DNA from: Acidobacteriota bacterium
GTDB taxonomy: Bacteria; Acidobacteriota; Terriglobia; Bryobacterales; Bryobacteraceae
Length of the DNA: 64,000 nucleotides
Direction of reading: 5' to 3'
NCBI GenBank assembly: GCA_018268715.1
Contig: JAFDVZ010000002.1
Location: 57,632-121,631 of the forward strand
Shown piece by piece: positions 15,612 through 24,697 of this stretch (position 1 is the stretch's first letter; every line of letters starts with the position of its first letter). The position numbers were made by a program, and so were the translations under genes. A model generated the notes under the pieces. The model did no database searches and had not been told where the DNA came from. It saw only the letters and a program-made list of their open reading frames with translations.

Positions 15612-17354
15612 CTAGGGCTGCGACGGCTGCCGCCCGGCCATGTCGAGGCCGTTGCGCGCGGTCATGTCGTCGGGCTTCAGCGCCAGCGCCCGCTGGAACT
15701 CCGCCGCCGCCCTGGCGGGCTCCTTGCGCAGAAGGTAGATGTTGCCGCGGTAGACGTAGGTGGGCTCAAAGCGCGCATCGGCCGATTGGGCGGCGTCGAG
15801 CGCCTGGAGCGCCTCGTCCAGGCGGTTCTGTTTGGCGTACACCATGCCCAGCGTGGCCCAGGCGTGGGCGTTGCGTTCGAGCTTCACGGCCTCCTTGAGC
15901 TTGGCGATGGCGACGTCCGGCTGCTGGGCGCAATCGGAGGCCAGCGCCCAATCGACGTACAGGGTGTAGTCGGGCGGCTCGATTTTCGAGGCTCGTTCGT
16001 ATTCGACGGCGGCCTCGGCGCAACGGCCCTCCCCGTAGTATGCGTAGCCCAGTTGGAACCGTGGGCGCGCTTTGCCGGGCGATCCCGCGGCGGCGTCCTT
16101 CCAGAAAGCGATTGGATCGCTCCACACGTCGTTGCGCTGGTAGGCGGCGAAGGCGTAGAGCGCCGTCACAGCCGCCAGGGCGGCGATGGCGCCTTTCCGG
16201 GCGACGTCGACGCGGCGCAGCAGTTCACACACGATCAGCAGCAATCCGAGGAAGGGGAGGTACAACCGTCGCTCGACGAGCAGGTCGCGAATGGGAATGA
16301 ACGATGAGGTGGGCGCGATCAGGATGAGGAACGCGAACCATCCGTAGCTCGCCAGCGGGAACTGTCGGCGGTACAGCCACGCCGCCAGCGATACGCCGAC
16401 AAGGGCCAGCATTCCGATAAGCGCGCCGTGATCCAGCACGCCGTGGGAGAGGGCGAAGTCGTGGTCGGCGTTCTGTCCCACCGGCAGAAGGAACAGGCGA
16501 AGGTAGACCCAGATGGCTCGGCACTGCGTGAAGAAATAGTCCGACCAGGTGAGGTTGCGCATGCCGAAGCCGGCGGTGGAGGAGACGCGCAGGATTCGGA
16601 AGATCCAGAATCCGGCGAGGACGGCCCCGGCGGCGATGGGCGCGTAGACCTTCCAGTTGCGGCGAATGCCGTCGAACGAGAAGCCCGGGTTCCAGAAGTA
16701 ATCGGTCAGCAGCAGCAGCGCCGGCAGCGCCGCGGCGTGCTCCTTGGTGACGCAGGCGGCGGCGAACAGCACGAGAACGATGGCGACGGTCCGGAGGCCG
16801 GCTTCCCTCGCCGGGCGCCGGACGAACGCCGCCAACGCCGCGTTGAACAGCAGAACGCTGAGGTTCTCCGACCGGCTGGCGACGTAGGCGACCGATTCTG
16901 TTTGGATGGGATGGACCAGGAACAGGGCTCCGCTGAAGATGGCGAGCACGCGCCGGCGCGGCGCCTCCACCCCCGCCCATTCGAGAATCCGGTCGACAAT
17001 CAGCCAGATCAACACGCCGTTGCCAAGGTGGAAGATCACGTTGAGGACGTGGTAGAGCAACGTGTCGGCCGGCGAGATGCGGAAGTTCAGCCAGAAGGTG
17101 AACATCAGCAGCGGGCGGACGCCGCGCAGCCAATTGGAGAGCGGGGCGTCGGCCCAACCGGGCGCGAAGAAGGGCAGGTAACGGTCGTCAAACAGGAACG
17201 GGCCGTGGAGGGCGGGGCTGTAAATCTGGAACGTGACGATCAGCGCCGCGGCGAGCCCCGCAAAGTACGGCCACCAGGGCTGGCCCGGCGCGACGGCGGC
17301 CGGCGGCGTCGCGCCGGGCGCCTTAGGAGTGCTCGAGCGTTTGTTGCTTTTCAT
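15612..17354 (-). CDS. TMTC-like polytopic membrane protein with C-terminal TPRs
   Basis: Probable GT-C-fold enzyme or scaffold for protein or lipid glycosylation. A cytoplasmic tail of about 28 residues is followed by around ten membrane segments up to about residue 400, then three or more TPR units (RPRFQLGYAYYGEGRCAEAAVEYERA; WATLGMVYAKQNRLDEALQALDAA; YRGNIYLLRKEPARAAAEFQRALAL). In the first outer loop, GPFLFDD (Asp56, Asp57) matches the acidic catalytic motif of GT-C enzymes, and HPIQTESVAYVASRSENL resembles the TMTC O-mannosyltransferase signature. The start ATG 17354 overlaps the preceding DUF2304 gene by 32 bases. Activity is inferred from fold and context only. Confidence 0.82.
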   Translation of the reverse strand: MKSNKRSSTPKAPGATPPAAVAPGQPWWPYFAGLAAALIVTFQIYSPALHGPFLFDDRYLPFFAPGWADAPLSNWLRGVRPLLMFTFWLNFRISPADTLLYHVLNVIFHLGNGVLIWLIVDRILEWAGVEAPRRRVLAIFSGALFLVHPIQTESVAYVASRSENLSVLLFNAALAAFVRRPAREAGLRTVAIVLVLFAAACVTKEHAAALPALLLLTDYFWNPGFSFDGIRRNWKVYAPIAAGAVLAGFWIFRILRVSSTAGFGMRNLTWSDYFFTQCRAIWVYLRLFLLPVGQNADHDFALSHGVLDHGALIGMLALVGVSLAAWLYRRQFPLASYGWFAFLILIAPTSSFIPIRDLLVERRLYLPFLGLLLIVCELLRRVDVARKGAIAALAAVTALYAFAAYQRNDVWSDPIAFWKDAAAGSPGKARPRFQLGYAYYGEGRCAEAAVEYERASKIEPPDYTLYVDWALASDCAQQPDVAIAKLKEAVKLERNAHAWATLGMVYAKQNRLDEALQALDAAQSADARFEPTYVYRGNIYLLRKEPARAAAEFQRALALKPDDMTARNGLDMAGRQPSQP

Positions 17355-17691
17355 TCAGGGCTTCGATCCGGTATTCGAGTATCGCGACGCGTTGCGCCAT
17401 GGCGATATTTGCATCCTTGAGGTCGGAGATAATGACCGAAAAGCGGTAAAAAACGCCCAGAAAGACGCAAAATACAATCATAATCAAGCCGGTGGCGGGG
17501 TCGCTCAACCCCAGGGCGCGGGTCAGCCAGTCGAGGGCGGCGCGCCAGCGGGCCAGCAGCAGTAGGGTGGCCGCCGCGCCCAGCCAGCTTACCGAGTATT
17601 CGACGCGAATGTGCGAGCGGCGCAGCGAAATGAGAACGATCGCCATCAACACGATGCTGAATGCCGTGACGAGGTTGAGCAGATGGTTCAT
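17323..17691 (-). CDS. DUF2304 small membrane protein
   Basis: A 122-residue protein with three predicted membrane helices (about residues 3-22, 35-52 and 67-88) and a C-terminal coiled coil (DLKDANIAMAQRVAILEYRIEALNEK). The pattern IRVEYSVSWL and the position directly after a dolichyl-phosphate-mannose-synthase-like GT2 gene fit DUF2304. The family is often found with such glycosyltransferases and is thought to anchor or assist them at the membrane; its biochemical role is not established. It overlaps the GT2 gene by four bases and the TMTC-like gene by 32 bases. Confidence 0.82.
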   Translation of the reverse strand: MNHLLNLVTAFSIVLMAIVLISLRRSHIRVEYSVSWLGAAATLLLLARWRAALDWLTRALGLSDPATGLIMIVFCVFLGVFYRFSVIISDLKDANIAMAQRVAILEYRIEALNEKQQTLEHS

Positions 17692-18425
17692 GTCGATTTC
17701 CTCCGCCTGCGTCCTTCAAATCGCAGCACGTTAACGAACACGCCGAGCAGTACGTGGACGATGTAATAGAACGATTTCAGGGCCGTGATGCTGCTGCGCC
17801 CGCCGCGTCGGGGCCGCATCCGGCAGGGAACTTCCTGAAACGTGAAGCGCTTTCTTTGTAGGACGACGAGCGCCTCGATTTCCGGGTATTCGAGCGGAAA
17901 GCTGCGGGCGAAGACTTCGAGCGCGGTGCGTTTGACGCCGACGAATCCGGAGGTCGGGTCGTGCACGGTTTTGCCGAGAATCGGGCGGAGCACGGCGCGG
18001 AACAGGTGGATGCCGATGGCTCGTGGCGCGCTGGTGTGCTCGCCGTCGCGGGCGACGAAGCGCGAGCCGATGACCATGTCGCAGCCGGTGGTTTTCAGCG
18101 TCTCGAGGATGGCGGGGATGAAGGCCGGGTCGTGCTGGCCGTCGCCGTCGACCCTCACCACGTAGTCGTAGCCGAGTTCGAAGGCGAGCTTGTAGCCGGC
18201 CTGCACGCAACCGCCGAGCCCGAGATGGTGCGGCATGGGCAGCACCTCGGCGCCGGCGTATTTCGCCAGCACCTTCGTGCCGTCGGAGGAGCAATCGTCG
18301 ATGACCAGCACCGGCGCTCCGGCGAGCGTCGCGCGGACCTCTTCGACGACGCCGCGAATCGCGGCCTCCTCGTTGTAGGCGGGAATGATGATGAGCAGGG
18401 CGCCGGGCTGGGCGGCGCGCGTCAC
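17688..18425 (-). CDS. GT2 glycosyltransferase, polyprenyl-phosphate-sugar synthase type
   Basis: Probably makes a polyprenyl-phosphate hexose as donor for the TMTC-like GT-C enzyme downstream. The 245-residue GT-A domain shows LIIIPAYNEEAAIRGVV, VIDDCSSDGT, the metal-binding DGDGQHDP, and GSRFV, in the order seen in dolichyl-phosphate-mannose synthase-like proteins. Start is GTG 18425, which overlaps the stop of the preceding GT2 gene (GTGA); a longer frame running to 19097 only shadows that gene. No long C-terminal membrane anchor is present, which fits help from the DUF2304 partner. Confidence 0.9.
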   Translation of the reverse strand: MTRAAQPGALLIIIPAYNEEAAIRGVVEEVRATLAGAPVLVIDDCSSDGTKVLAKYAGAEVLPMPHHLGLGGCVQAGYKLAFELGYDYVVRVDGDGQHDPAFIPAILETLKTTGCDMVIGSRFVARDGEHTSAPRAIGIHLFRAVLRPILGKTVHDPTSGFVGVKRTALEVFARSFPLEYPEIEALVVLQRKRFTFQEVPCRMRPRRGGRSSITALKSFYYIVHVLLGVFVNVLRFEGRRRRKST

Positions 18426-19435
18426 AGGGCGGCCACCTGACGCGCCCGGATGCTGTAGGTGGATAACATTCGACGGAATTGGACCGGGTGCATGCGGCCG
18501 TGGCGCTGGATGGCGCGACGCTCTCGGACAAGGCGCGGCAAAGCTGGGATCAGGGCCAGATGCGCCTTCGCGACGCACCACAGCAACTGCATCCCGCCGC
18601 CTCCGGACGCCGCGTGCTCGGCCGCTTTCCCCCGCCCGGCGAGCATGTAGACCGTGTGCCAGAAGTAGCGCGCCAGCGAAACGATCGGCGCGAGCGCCAG
18701 GGCCGGGGCGGGGAAGTTCTTGACGATCAGGAACAGGCGGTTGCGTTCGGCGTAGTAGGCCTTCAGCGCGGAGGCGCGGCCGGCTGAATGCGAGTAGCGG
18801 TGCTCGACTTCGGCCGCCGGCACATACATGCACTCCCACAGTTTCCAGCGCGCGCGCAGACCGAGATCGGTGTCTTCGCAGTAGAGGAAAAAGCTCTCGT
18901 CGAACAGGCCGGTTTCCTCCAGCATGTCGCGCCGGTAGAGAGCGACGCATCCGCTCGGCATCAGCACCTGTTGCAGGCGCGCGTATTGGGACGCGGGTTC
19001 GAGATGCCCGCGCTGCTTGCTCGCGCCGTCGCGGCACAGGACCATCCCCGCCGAATCGAGCCGGTCCTCGCCGTAGAGCAGGATGCGCGGGGCGCACATG
19101 CCGATTTCGTAACGGGTCTGGGCGGCTTTGAGAAGCGCCTCGATGCAGCCGGGCCGCAGGACGGCGTCGTCGTTCAGCGTGAGCACAAAGGGCGTCGCGG
19201 AGGCGCGGATGGCCTGGTTCACCGCCGCGCCGAAGCCGACATTCGACGGGTTCTCAATGATCCGCGCCCGGCCGCGGACCGATTCCCATTGCGACGCCCG
19301 CGACGCGCCGCTGTTGTCGACGACGATGACGTCGAAATCCGCGACGGTTTGCGAGGCGAGCGAACGGACACACTCGTCCAGCGTGGAGTCCGCCTGAAGA
19401 GTCGGGATGATGACTGTGACTCTCGATTCCGGCAA
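18422..19435 (-). CDS. GT2 rhamnosyltransferase-like glycosyltransferase
   Basis: First gene of the minus-strand glycosylation operon. The 337-residue GT-A enzyme has VTVIIPTLQADSTLDECVRSL, IVVDNSGAS, NPSNVGFGAAVNQAI, LNDDAVLRPG (metal-binding DDA) and FFLYCEDTDLGLRARWKLW, the usual order in rhamnosyl- and galactofuranosyl-transferases of surface polysaccharide pathways. The C-terminal third has a hydrophobic, membrane-associating stretch (ALALAPIVSLARYFWHTVYML) and a basic tail. The stop overlaps the next gene by four bases. The sugar donor cannot be read from sequence. Confidence 0.9.
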   Translation of the reverse strand: MPESRVTVIIPTLQADSTLDECVRSLASQTVADFDVIVVDNSGASRASQWESVRGRARIIENPSNVGFGAAVNQAIRASATPFVLTLNDDAVLRPGCIEALLKAAQTRYEIGMCAPRILLYGEDRLDSAGMVLCRDGASKQRGHLEPASQYARLQQVLMPSGCVALYRRDMLEETGLFDESFFLYCEDTDLGLRARWKLWECMYVPAAEVEHRYSHSAGRASALKAYYAERNRLFLIVKNFPAPALALAPIVSLARYFWHTVYMLAGRGKAAEHAASGGGGMQLLWCVAKAHLALIPALPRLVRERRAIQRHGRMHPVQFRRMLSTYSIRARQVAAL

Positions 19436-19467
19436 ATCCCGATTTTAGCGTGCGGGACGAATTCCGA

Positions 19468-20238
19468 CTAGCGGCCCATCCAGCCGCCGTCCACCACCAG
19501 GATCTCGCCGCTCACGTAATCCGACGCCGCGGACGCCAGGAACACAATGGCGCCCTTGAAGTCGTCGGGGTCGCCCCAACGGCCGGCCGGGATGCGCGAC
19601 AGGATGGCCGGATTCCGCACCGGGTCGGCGCGCAACGCGCTGGTGTTGTCGGTGGCGATGTAGCCGGGAGCGATGGCGTTCACCTGCACCCCCTTGGCCG
19701 CCCATTCGTTCGCCAACGCCTTGGTGAGCTGGCCGATGGCGCCTTTGCTCGCCGCGTAGCCGGGCACGGTGATGCCGCCCTGAAAGGTCAGCAGCGACGC
19801 CGTGAAGATGATCTTGCCGCGGCCGCGCTCCACCATGCCGCGGCCGATTTCGCGGCTCAGCGTCCACTGCGCGTGCAGGTTGGTGTTGATCACTTCGTCC
19901 CAATATTCGTCAGGATGCTCCGTGGCGGGCTTGCGCAGGATGGTGCCGGCGTTGTTCACCAGGATGTCGATCACCGGATGTTCGGCGGTCACCTTTTTCG
20001 CGAAGGCGGCCACGGCCTCGCGGTCGCCGAAGTTGCAGGCGTAGCCGTGGAACTTGCGGCCGGCGGCGGCGACTTCCTTCGCTACGTCGCTGCCCGAGGC
20101 TTCCAGCGACCGGCTGACGCCGATGACGTCCGCTCCGGCTTCGGCCAACGCCACGGCCATCGCCTTGCCGATGCCGCGGCGGGCGCCCGTCACGAGCGCC
20201 GTGCGGCCGTCGAGCCGAAACAAGTCGAGTACGTTCAT
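19468..20238 (-). CDS. kduD: SDR-family 2-dehydro-3-deoxy-D-gluconate 5-dehydrogenase-like
   Basis: Short-chain dehydrogenase that, if a true KduD, interconverts 2,5-diketo-3-deoxygluconate and 2-keto-3-deoxygluconate in pectin/uronate breakdown. The 256-residue protein has the TGARRGIG cofactor loop, NNAG, the active-site Ser/Tyr/Lys (TASLLT..PGYAASKGA), and a C-terminus very like KduD (PAGRWGDPDDFKGAIVFLASAASDYVSGEI). ATG 20238 is preferred because it makes an ATGA overlap with the upstream dehydrogenase; a GTG at 20247 is possible. No other pectin genes are nearby, so the exact substrate remains open. Confidence 0.82.
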   Translation of the reverse strand: MNVLDLFRLDGRTALVTGARRGIGKAMAVALAEAGADVIGVSRSLEASGSDVAKEVAAAGRKFHGYACNFGDREAVAAFAKKVTAEHPVIDILVNNAGTILRKPATEHPDEYWDEVINTNLHAQWTLSREIGRGMVERGRGKIIFTASLLTFQGGITVPGYAASKGAIGQLTKALANEWAAKGVQVNAIAPGYIATDNTSALRADPVRNPAILSRIPAGRWGDPDDFKGAIVFLASAASDYVSGEILVVDGGWMGR

Positions 20239-21254
20239 TCCGAACACCTCACCAGGATCTTCATGACTTCGCCGCCGGACTCCATTTCGCGGAATGCGCC
20301 GGTCAGGCCTTCGAGCGGAACCACCTTCGTGATCAGCCGGTCGAGCGGCAGCGCTTTCGCGGCGGCGAGTTCCAGGGCGCGCTCGAAATCCTGCGGTTCA
20401 TAGACGCGCGCGCCGATCAGGCGGAGTTCGCGCCAGAAGAATTTGAACAGGTCGATGGGCGCGGGTTGTCCGTGGATGGCCACCATCACCATACGGCCGC
20501 GTACGCGCGGCAGCTTCGTCATCAGCTCGACGGCGGGCGCGGAGCCGGTGACTTCGAAAACGACATCCGCACCCGCGCCGCCGGTCTTTTCGTTGACCAA
20601 CGCGACCATGTCGGTGGAGCGCGGATCCACCGCTTCAAGGCCCAGGCTCTGCGCCAGTTCGATGCGGAACGGATTGATTTCGGAGACGACGACGCGCGCG
20701 CCGGTCGCCTTCGCCACCAGTCCGATGAGGATACCGATGGGTCCGCCGCCGAGCACCACCGCGAATTCGCCGGCTTTCAGCTCACCAAGGCGGACGTCGT
20801 GACAGGCCACCGCCACCGGTTCGATCATCGCGGCGTGTTCGTAGCTGACACCCTCCGGCAGGCGGTGCAGCGTGTGGGCGGGGACGGTCCACAGGCCCTG
20901 CATGGCGCCGGGCGTATCGATGCCGATGAACTTCAGGTTCATGCAGACGTGGCTGTGTCCGTTCTTGCAGGCGGGGCACTGACCGCACGGGTCGAGCGGG
21001 CGGACCGTGACACGATCGCCGGGCTTCCAACCGATGACGCCGTCGCCCACCGCGACGATGGCGCCCGACATCTCATGGCCGATGACGGCGGGCATCTTCA
21101 CGCGATGGTCCATTTTGCCGTGGAAGATGTGCAGGTCGGTGCCGCAAATACCGCAATGGGACACGCGGATCTGGACCTGCCCCGGACCCGGCGCGAGCGG
21201 GCTGCACGAGCCCACGGTCATGGTCTCGTGACCTTCGTAAAATGCTGCTTGCAT
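20235..21254 (-). CDS. zinc-dependent MDR-family alcohol/sorbitol dehydrogenase
   Basis: Medium-chain NAD(P)-dependent dehydrogenase of the threonine/sorbitol type. In the 339-residue protein the catalytic zinc site is C-GICGTD with GHE (VIGHEMSGAIV), the structural zinc site is the four-Cys loop CGQCPACKNGHSHVC, and the nucleotide fold has VLGGGPIGILIGLV. It is translationally coupled to the kduD-like gene downstream, so the two probably act in the same sugar-acid or polyol pathway. GGGAG six bases before the ATG is a good ribosome site. Confidence 0.9.
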   Translation of the reverse strand: MQAAFYEGHETMTVGSCSPLAPGPGQVQIRVSHCGICGTDLHIFHGKMDHRVKMPAVIGHEMSGAIVAVGDGVIGWKPGDRVTVRPLDPCGQCPACKNGHSHVCMNLKFIGIDTPGAMQGLWTVPAHTLHRLPEGVSYEHAAMIEPVAVACHDVRLGELKAGEFAVVLGGGPIGILIGLVAKATGARVVVSEINPFRIELAQSLGLEAVDPRSTDMVALVNEKTGGAGADVVFEVTGSAPAVELMTKLPRVRGRMVMVAIHGQPAPIDLFKFFWRELRLIGARVYEPQDFERALELAAAKALPLDRLITKVVPLEGLTGAFREMESGGEVMKILVRCSE

Positions 21255-21272
21255 GAGGCTCCCTTAGGACGA

Positions 21273-21297
21273 ACGGCGGCCCTGTTGGAGCCGCCGT
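21273..21297. terminator. hairpin between pgi and dehydrogenase genes
   Basis: ACGGCGGC and GCCGCCGT form a perfect 8-base stem with a 9-base loop, between the pgi stop and the next start on the same strand. No U-tract follows, so it may attenuate rather than end transcription. Confidence 0.4.
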
Positions 21298-21315
21298 ACC
21301 TACAATATCGCAGCG

Positions 21316-22935
21316 CTATTGCCGTTTGAGCCCGCGATAACGGGCGATCAGGGCGTTGGTGGACGCGTCGTGCTTCAGCTCGGGCGCTTCGGCGGATTCG
21401 AGCTCCGGCGCGATGCGCATCGCCAGGACCTTCCCCAGTTCGACACCCCATTGGTCGAACGGATTGATGCCCCAGATGGCGCCCTGCGTGAAGACGCTGT
21501 GTTCGTACATGGCGATCAGTTTGCCGAGCACCTCCGGCGTCAGCTCTTCGATCAGGAACGTGTTCGACGGACGGTTACCCTCAAAGACGCGGTGCGGCGC
21601 GAGCCAGTCCGGCGTGCCTTCGGCCTTCACCTGCTCGACGGTCTTGCCGAACGCCAGCGCCTCAGCCTGCGCGAAGACGTTGGCCATCAGCAGGTCGTGA
21701 TGGCGGCCCAGCGGGTTCAGCGAGCGGGCGAATCCGATGAAGTCGCAGGGGATGAGTTTCGTGCCCTGGTGGATCAACTGATAGAACGAATGCTGGCCGT
21801 TGGTGCCGGGCTCGCCCCAGTAGATCTGGCTGGTTTCGTAGGTGACGCGCTCGCCGGCCAGCGTCACGCTCTTGCCGTTGCTTTCCATGGTGAGCTGCTG
21901 CAGGTACGCGGGGAAGCGCTTCAGATACTGGTCGTAGGGCAGCACGGCCACGGTGTCCGCGCCGAAGAAGTTGTCGTACCAGACGCACAGCAGGCCCATC
22001 AGCACCGGGATGTTCTTCTCAAACGGCGCGGTGCGGAAGTGCTCGTCCATGGCGTGGAAGCCGGCGAGCATGGCGCGGAAGTTGTCCGGTCCGACGGCGA
22101 GCATGGTGGACAGTCCGATGGCCGAATCCATCGAATAGCGACCGCCCACCCAGTCCCAGAAACCGAACATGTTCGCGGTGTCGATGCCGAACTTGGCCAC
22201 TTCCTTCGCGTTGGTGGAAACCGCGGCGAAATGCTTCGCCACGGCCGCTTCGTCCTTGAGCGTGGCGAGCGCCCAGGCCTTGGCCGTGTGGGCGTTGGTC
22301 ATGGTTTCAAGCGTGGTGAAGGTCTTCGAGGAGACGATGAACAGCGTCTCTTCCGGATCGAGGCCGTGGGTGGCCTCCGCGAAGTCCGTGCCATCAATAT
22401 TCGAAACGAACCGGAAGGCGATGTCGCGTGTCGCGTAGTGGCGCAACGCTTCGTACGCCATGACGGGACCGAGGTCCGATCCGCCGATGCCGATGTTGAC
22501 CACGGTGCGGATGCGTTTGCCGGTGTAGCCGGTCCACGCGCCGCTTCGGACGCGATCGGCGAAGGCGGACATGCGGTCGAGCACGGCGTGGACGTCCGGC
22601 ACGACGTTCTTGCCGTCCACCTGCACGGAGGCGTCGCGCGGCGCCCGCAGCGCCGTGTGCAGGACGGCGCGATTCTCCGTGATGTTGATCTTGTCGCCGC
22701 GGAACATGGCGTCGATGCGATCGCGAAGGCCGCACTCTTCGGCCAGGTTCGCCAGCAGCTCAACGGTTCCCTGGGTAATCCGGTTCTTCGAATAGTCGAG
22801 GCAGATGCCGAGCGCTTCGACCGTGAACTTCTGGGCGCGCTTCGGATCGTTGGCGAACAGAGTGCGAAGATGTACGGACTGGATCTTCCCGTAGTGTTCG
22901 GAGAGCGTCTTCCAGGCGGCGAGATCGGTCAACAT
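21316..22935 (-). CDS. pgi: glucose-6-phosphate isomerase
   Basis: Interconverts glucose 6-phosphate and fructose 6-phosphate in glycolysis; cytoplasmic. The 539-residue length matches the large proteobacterial/eukaryotic-type enzyme (about 549). Family signatures are clear: [57 protein letters not shown] (catalytic Glu/Arg region) and [16 protein letters not shown]; a C-terminal [15 protein letters not shown] is also typical. ATG 22935 is chosen because it begins the family N-terminus ([15 protein letters not shown]); a much longer upstream frame is unrelated. Confidence 0.97.
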   Translation of the reverse strand: MLTDLAAWKTLSEHYGKIQSVHLRTLFANDPKRAQKFTVEALGICLDYSKNRITQGTVELLANLAEECGLRDRIDAMFRGDKINITENRAVLHTALRAPRDASVQVDGKNVVPDVHAVLDRMSAFADRVRSGAWTGYTGKRIRTVVNIGIGGSDLGPVMAYEALRHYATRDIAFRFVSNIDGTDFAEATHGLDPEETLFIVSSKTFTTLETMTNAHTAKAWALATLKDEAAVAKHFAAVSTNAKEVAKFGIDTANMFGFWDWVGGRYSMDSAIGLSTMLAVGPDNFRAMLAGFHAMDEHFRTAPFEKNIPVLMGLLCVWYDNFFGADTVAVLPYDQYLKRFPAYLQQLTMESNGKSVTLAGERVTYETSQIYWGEPGTNGQHSFYQLIHQGTKLIPCDFIGFARSLNPLGRHHDLLMANVFAQAEALAFGKTVEQVKAEGTPDWLAPHRVFEGNRPSNTFLIEELTPEVLGKLIAMYEHSVFTQGAIWGINPFDQWGVELGKVLAMRIAPELESAEAPELKHDASTNALIARYRGLKRQ

Positions 22936-22980
22936 ATGCACTAGTGTAGCGGGGTGGCGCGCGATAGCATGTAGACACAC

Positions 22981-24078
22981 ATGCGCGTCGTCATTTGGTT
23001 GGCTCTCGTTGGAAGTGTGTCCGCACAAACCTGGCCGGTTAAGCAAGGCGACGTCCGGCTGCGGGATTTCCGGTTCGCCGCGGGCCCGGCGCTGCCCGAA
23101 CTGAACGTCCATTACCGCACGCTCGGCGAACCCAAGCGCGGCGCGGACGGCCAGGTGGCGAACGCGGTGCTGCTGCTGCACGGCACCAGCGGGACGGGCG
23201 CGCAGTTTCTGAGCCCGCTGTTCGCCAACGAGCTGTTCGGACCCGGCCAGCCGCTCGACATCCGCAAGTTCTACGTCGTGATGCCGGACGGCATCGGCCA
23301 CGGACAGTCCTCCAAACCGAGCGATGGGATGCACGCGCGCTTTCCGCGTTACGGTTACCGGGACATGGTGGAGGCGCAGCGCCGGATGTTGGTGGAGGGC
23401 TTAGGAGTCAACCGCCTCCGGCTCCTGCTCGGCACGTCGATGGGCTGCATGCACGCCTACGTCTGGGCGGAGACGCATCCCGATTTCCTCGAAGCCGCGA
23501 TGCCGCTGGCGTGCCTGCCCACGGCGATCTCCGGCCGCAACCTGGCGTGGCGGACCACGATCATCGAAGCGATCCGCAACGATCCGGCGTGGAAGGGCGG
23601 CGATTACGAGACAGAACCGCCCAGCCTTCGCACCGCCATGAGCATCATCGGCTTCGTGGGAGGCAACCCGCTCACCTGGCAGAAAGCCGGACCGGACCGC
23701 GAGAAGGCGCTCGCCTACTTCCGCCGGACCACGGAAGGACGCTCGAAGACCGCTGACGCGAACGATATCCTGTACGCTGTCGACGCCTCGCACGACTACG
23801 ATCCGTCGGCGGGACTGGCGAAGATCCGCACTCCGATGATGCACATCAACTTCGCCGACGACACCATCAATCCGCCGGAACTGCGCATCGCGGAGGAGTT
23901 GCTGAAGCAGGCCCCAACGGTGCGCTTCGAACTCTATCCGTATACGCCCGATACGGTGGGCCACGGCTCGCACACCAAGGCGATCCTATGGAAGGACCGG
24001 CTGGTGCGGCTGCTCGATGAGACCGGCGCCCCGGTCAGGACCCAAATCTCGTCCGCGCCGCTTCGCCCAGCTCGCTGA
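22981..24078 (+). CDS. exported MetX-like alpha/beta-hydrolase
   Basis: The 365-residue protein resembles homoserine O-acetyltransferase (MetX)-type alpha/beta-hydrolases but starts with a signal peptide ([15 protein letters not shown]), so it probably acts outside the cytoplasm as an acyltransferase or esterase rather than in methionine synthesis. The oxyanion/leading motif is [14 protein letters not shown], the nucleophile elbow is [10 protein letters not shown] (Ser), and the catalytic acid and His are in the last third ([17 protein letters not shown]). The last 44 bases overlap the convergent HAD gene. Substrate is unknown. Confidence 0.85.
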   Translation: MRVVIWLALVGSVSAQTWPVKQGDVRLRDFRFAAGPALPELNVHYRTLGEPKRGADGQVANAVLLLHGTSGTGAQFLSPLFANELFGPGQPLDIRKFYVVMPDGIGHGQSSKPSDGMHARFPRYGYRDMVEAQRRMLVEGLGVNRLRLLLGTSMGCMHAYVWAETHPDFLEAAMPLACLPTAISGRNLAWRTTIIEAIRNDPAWKGGDYETEPPSLRTAMSIIGFVGGNPLTWQKAGPDREKALAYFRRTTEGRSKTADANDILYAVDASHDYDPSAGLAKIRTPMMHINFADDTINPPELRIAEELLKQAPTVRFELYPYTPDTVGHGSHTKAILWKDRLVRLLDETGAPVRTQISSAPLRPAR

Positions 24079-24697
24079 TCGAGGCGAGCCGGACGTCCGC
24101 GGGCGGATACCGTTTCACCGCTTCGGGATCCGTCGCGTAGTGGCCCTGCACCACCCACATCGTGGTCAACCGCTCGCGCCAGATCTCCTTCATCGCGGCC
24201 AGGATCCGCAGCTTGTCGTCCACCATCACGTAATGTCCGGCCGGGAAACGCCGCTCCACATCGTCGAGCATGTGCTCCTTGTGGACGTAAATGAGGACGT
24301 TGCCGTCCACCGCGCTCCACAGGCCGGACCGCATCGCCTTGCGCGGCTGAAACACCGCGTCGCCGTCGCTCAAAATCACCGCTGGGCCGAATTGTTTGAT
24401 AGCCGCGATGGCGTCCAGCGCGCCGGCGAACAGGCGGTCCGGAAACGGATAGTCGATCAGGAACGACGACATCTCGAGGATGCGCGCATCGTCGGGCGTT
24501 TCGAGGCGGTAGCGCTGCAGGGCCCCAAGATAATCGGCGTACCCGAGCTCCACCCGGAGTTGTTCGAAGATCCGCCAGTAACGCTCACCGCGCTCGCGGC
24601 CGAACGTGGCGTCCAGATGCGCGCGCAAATCGGCCGAAACGCGGTCGTTGTCAAGCAGCGTGTTGTCGATGTCGAGCAGGAAGACTACGCGGTGCAT
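24035..24697 (-). CDS. HAD-superfamily hydrolase
   Basis: A 220-residue phosphatase-like protein with HAD motif I FLLDIDNTLLDND (nucleophile Asp9, general acid Asp11), motif II around VILSDGD, a conserved Lys (RKAM), and motif IV VMVDDKLRILAAMK. The helical cap between residues about 20 and 95 fits the C1 class. Substrate unknown. Its start overlaps the stop of the Gfo/Idh gene by 13 bases, so the two are co-transcribed, and its 3' end overlaps the convergent hydrolase gene. Confidence 0.88.
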   Translation of the reverse strand: MHRVVFLLDIDNTLLDNDRVSADLRAHLDATFGRERGERYWRIFEQLRVELGYADYLGALQRYRLETPDDARILEMSSFLIDYPFPDRLFAGALDAIAAIKQFGPAVILSDGDAVFQPRKAMRSGLWSAVDGNVLIYVHKEHMLDDVERRFPAGHYVMVDDKLRILAAMKEIWRERLTTMWVVQGHYATDPEAVKRYPPADVRLASISELGEAARTRFGS

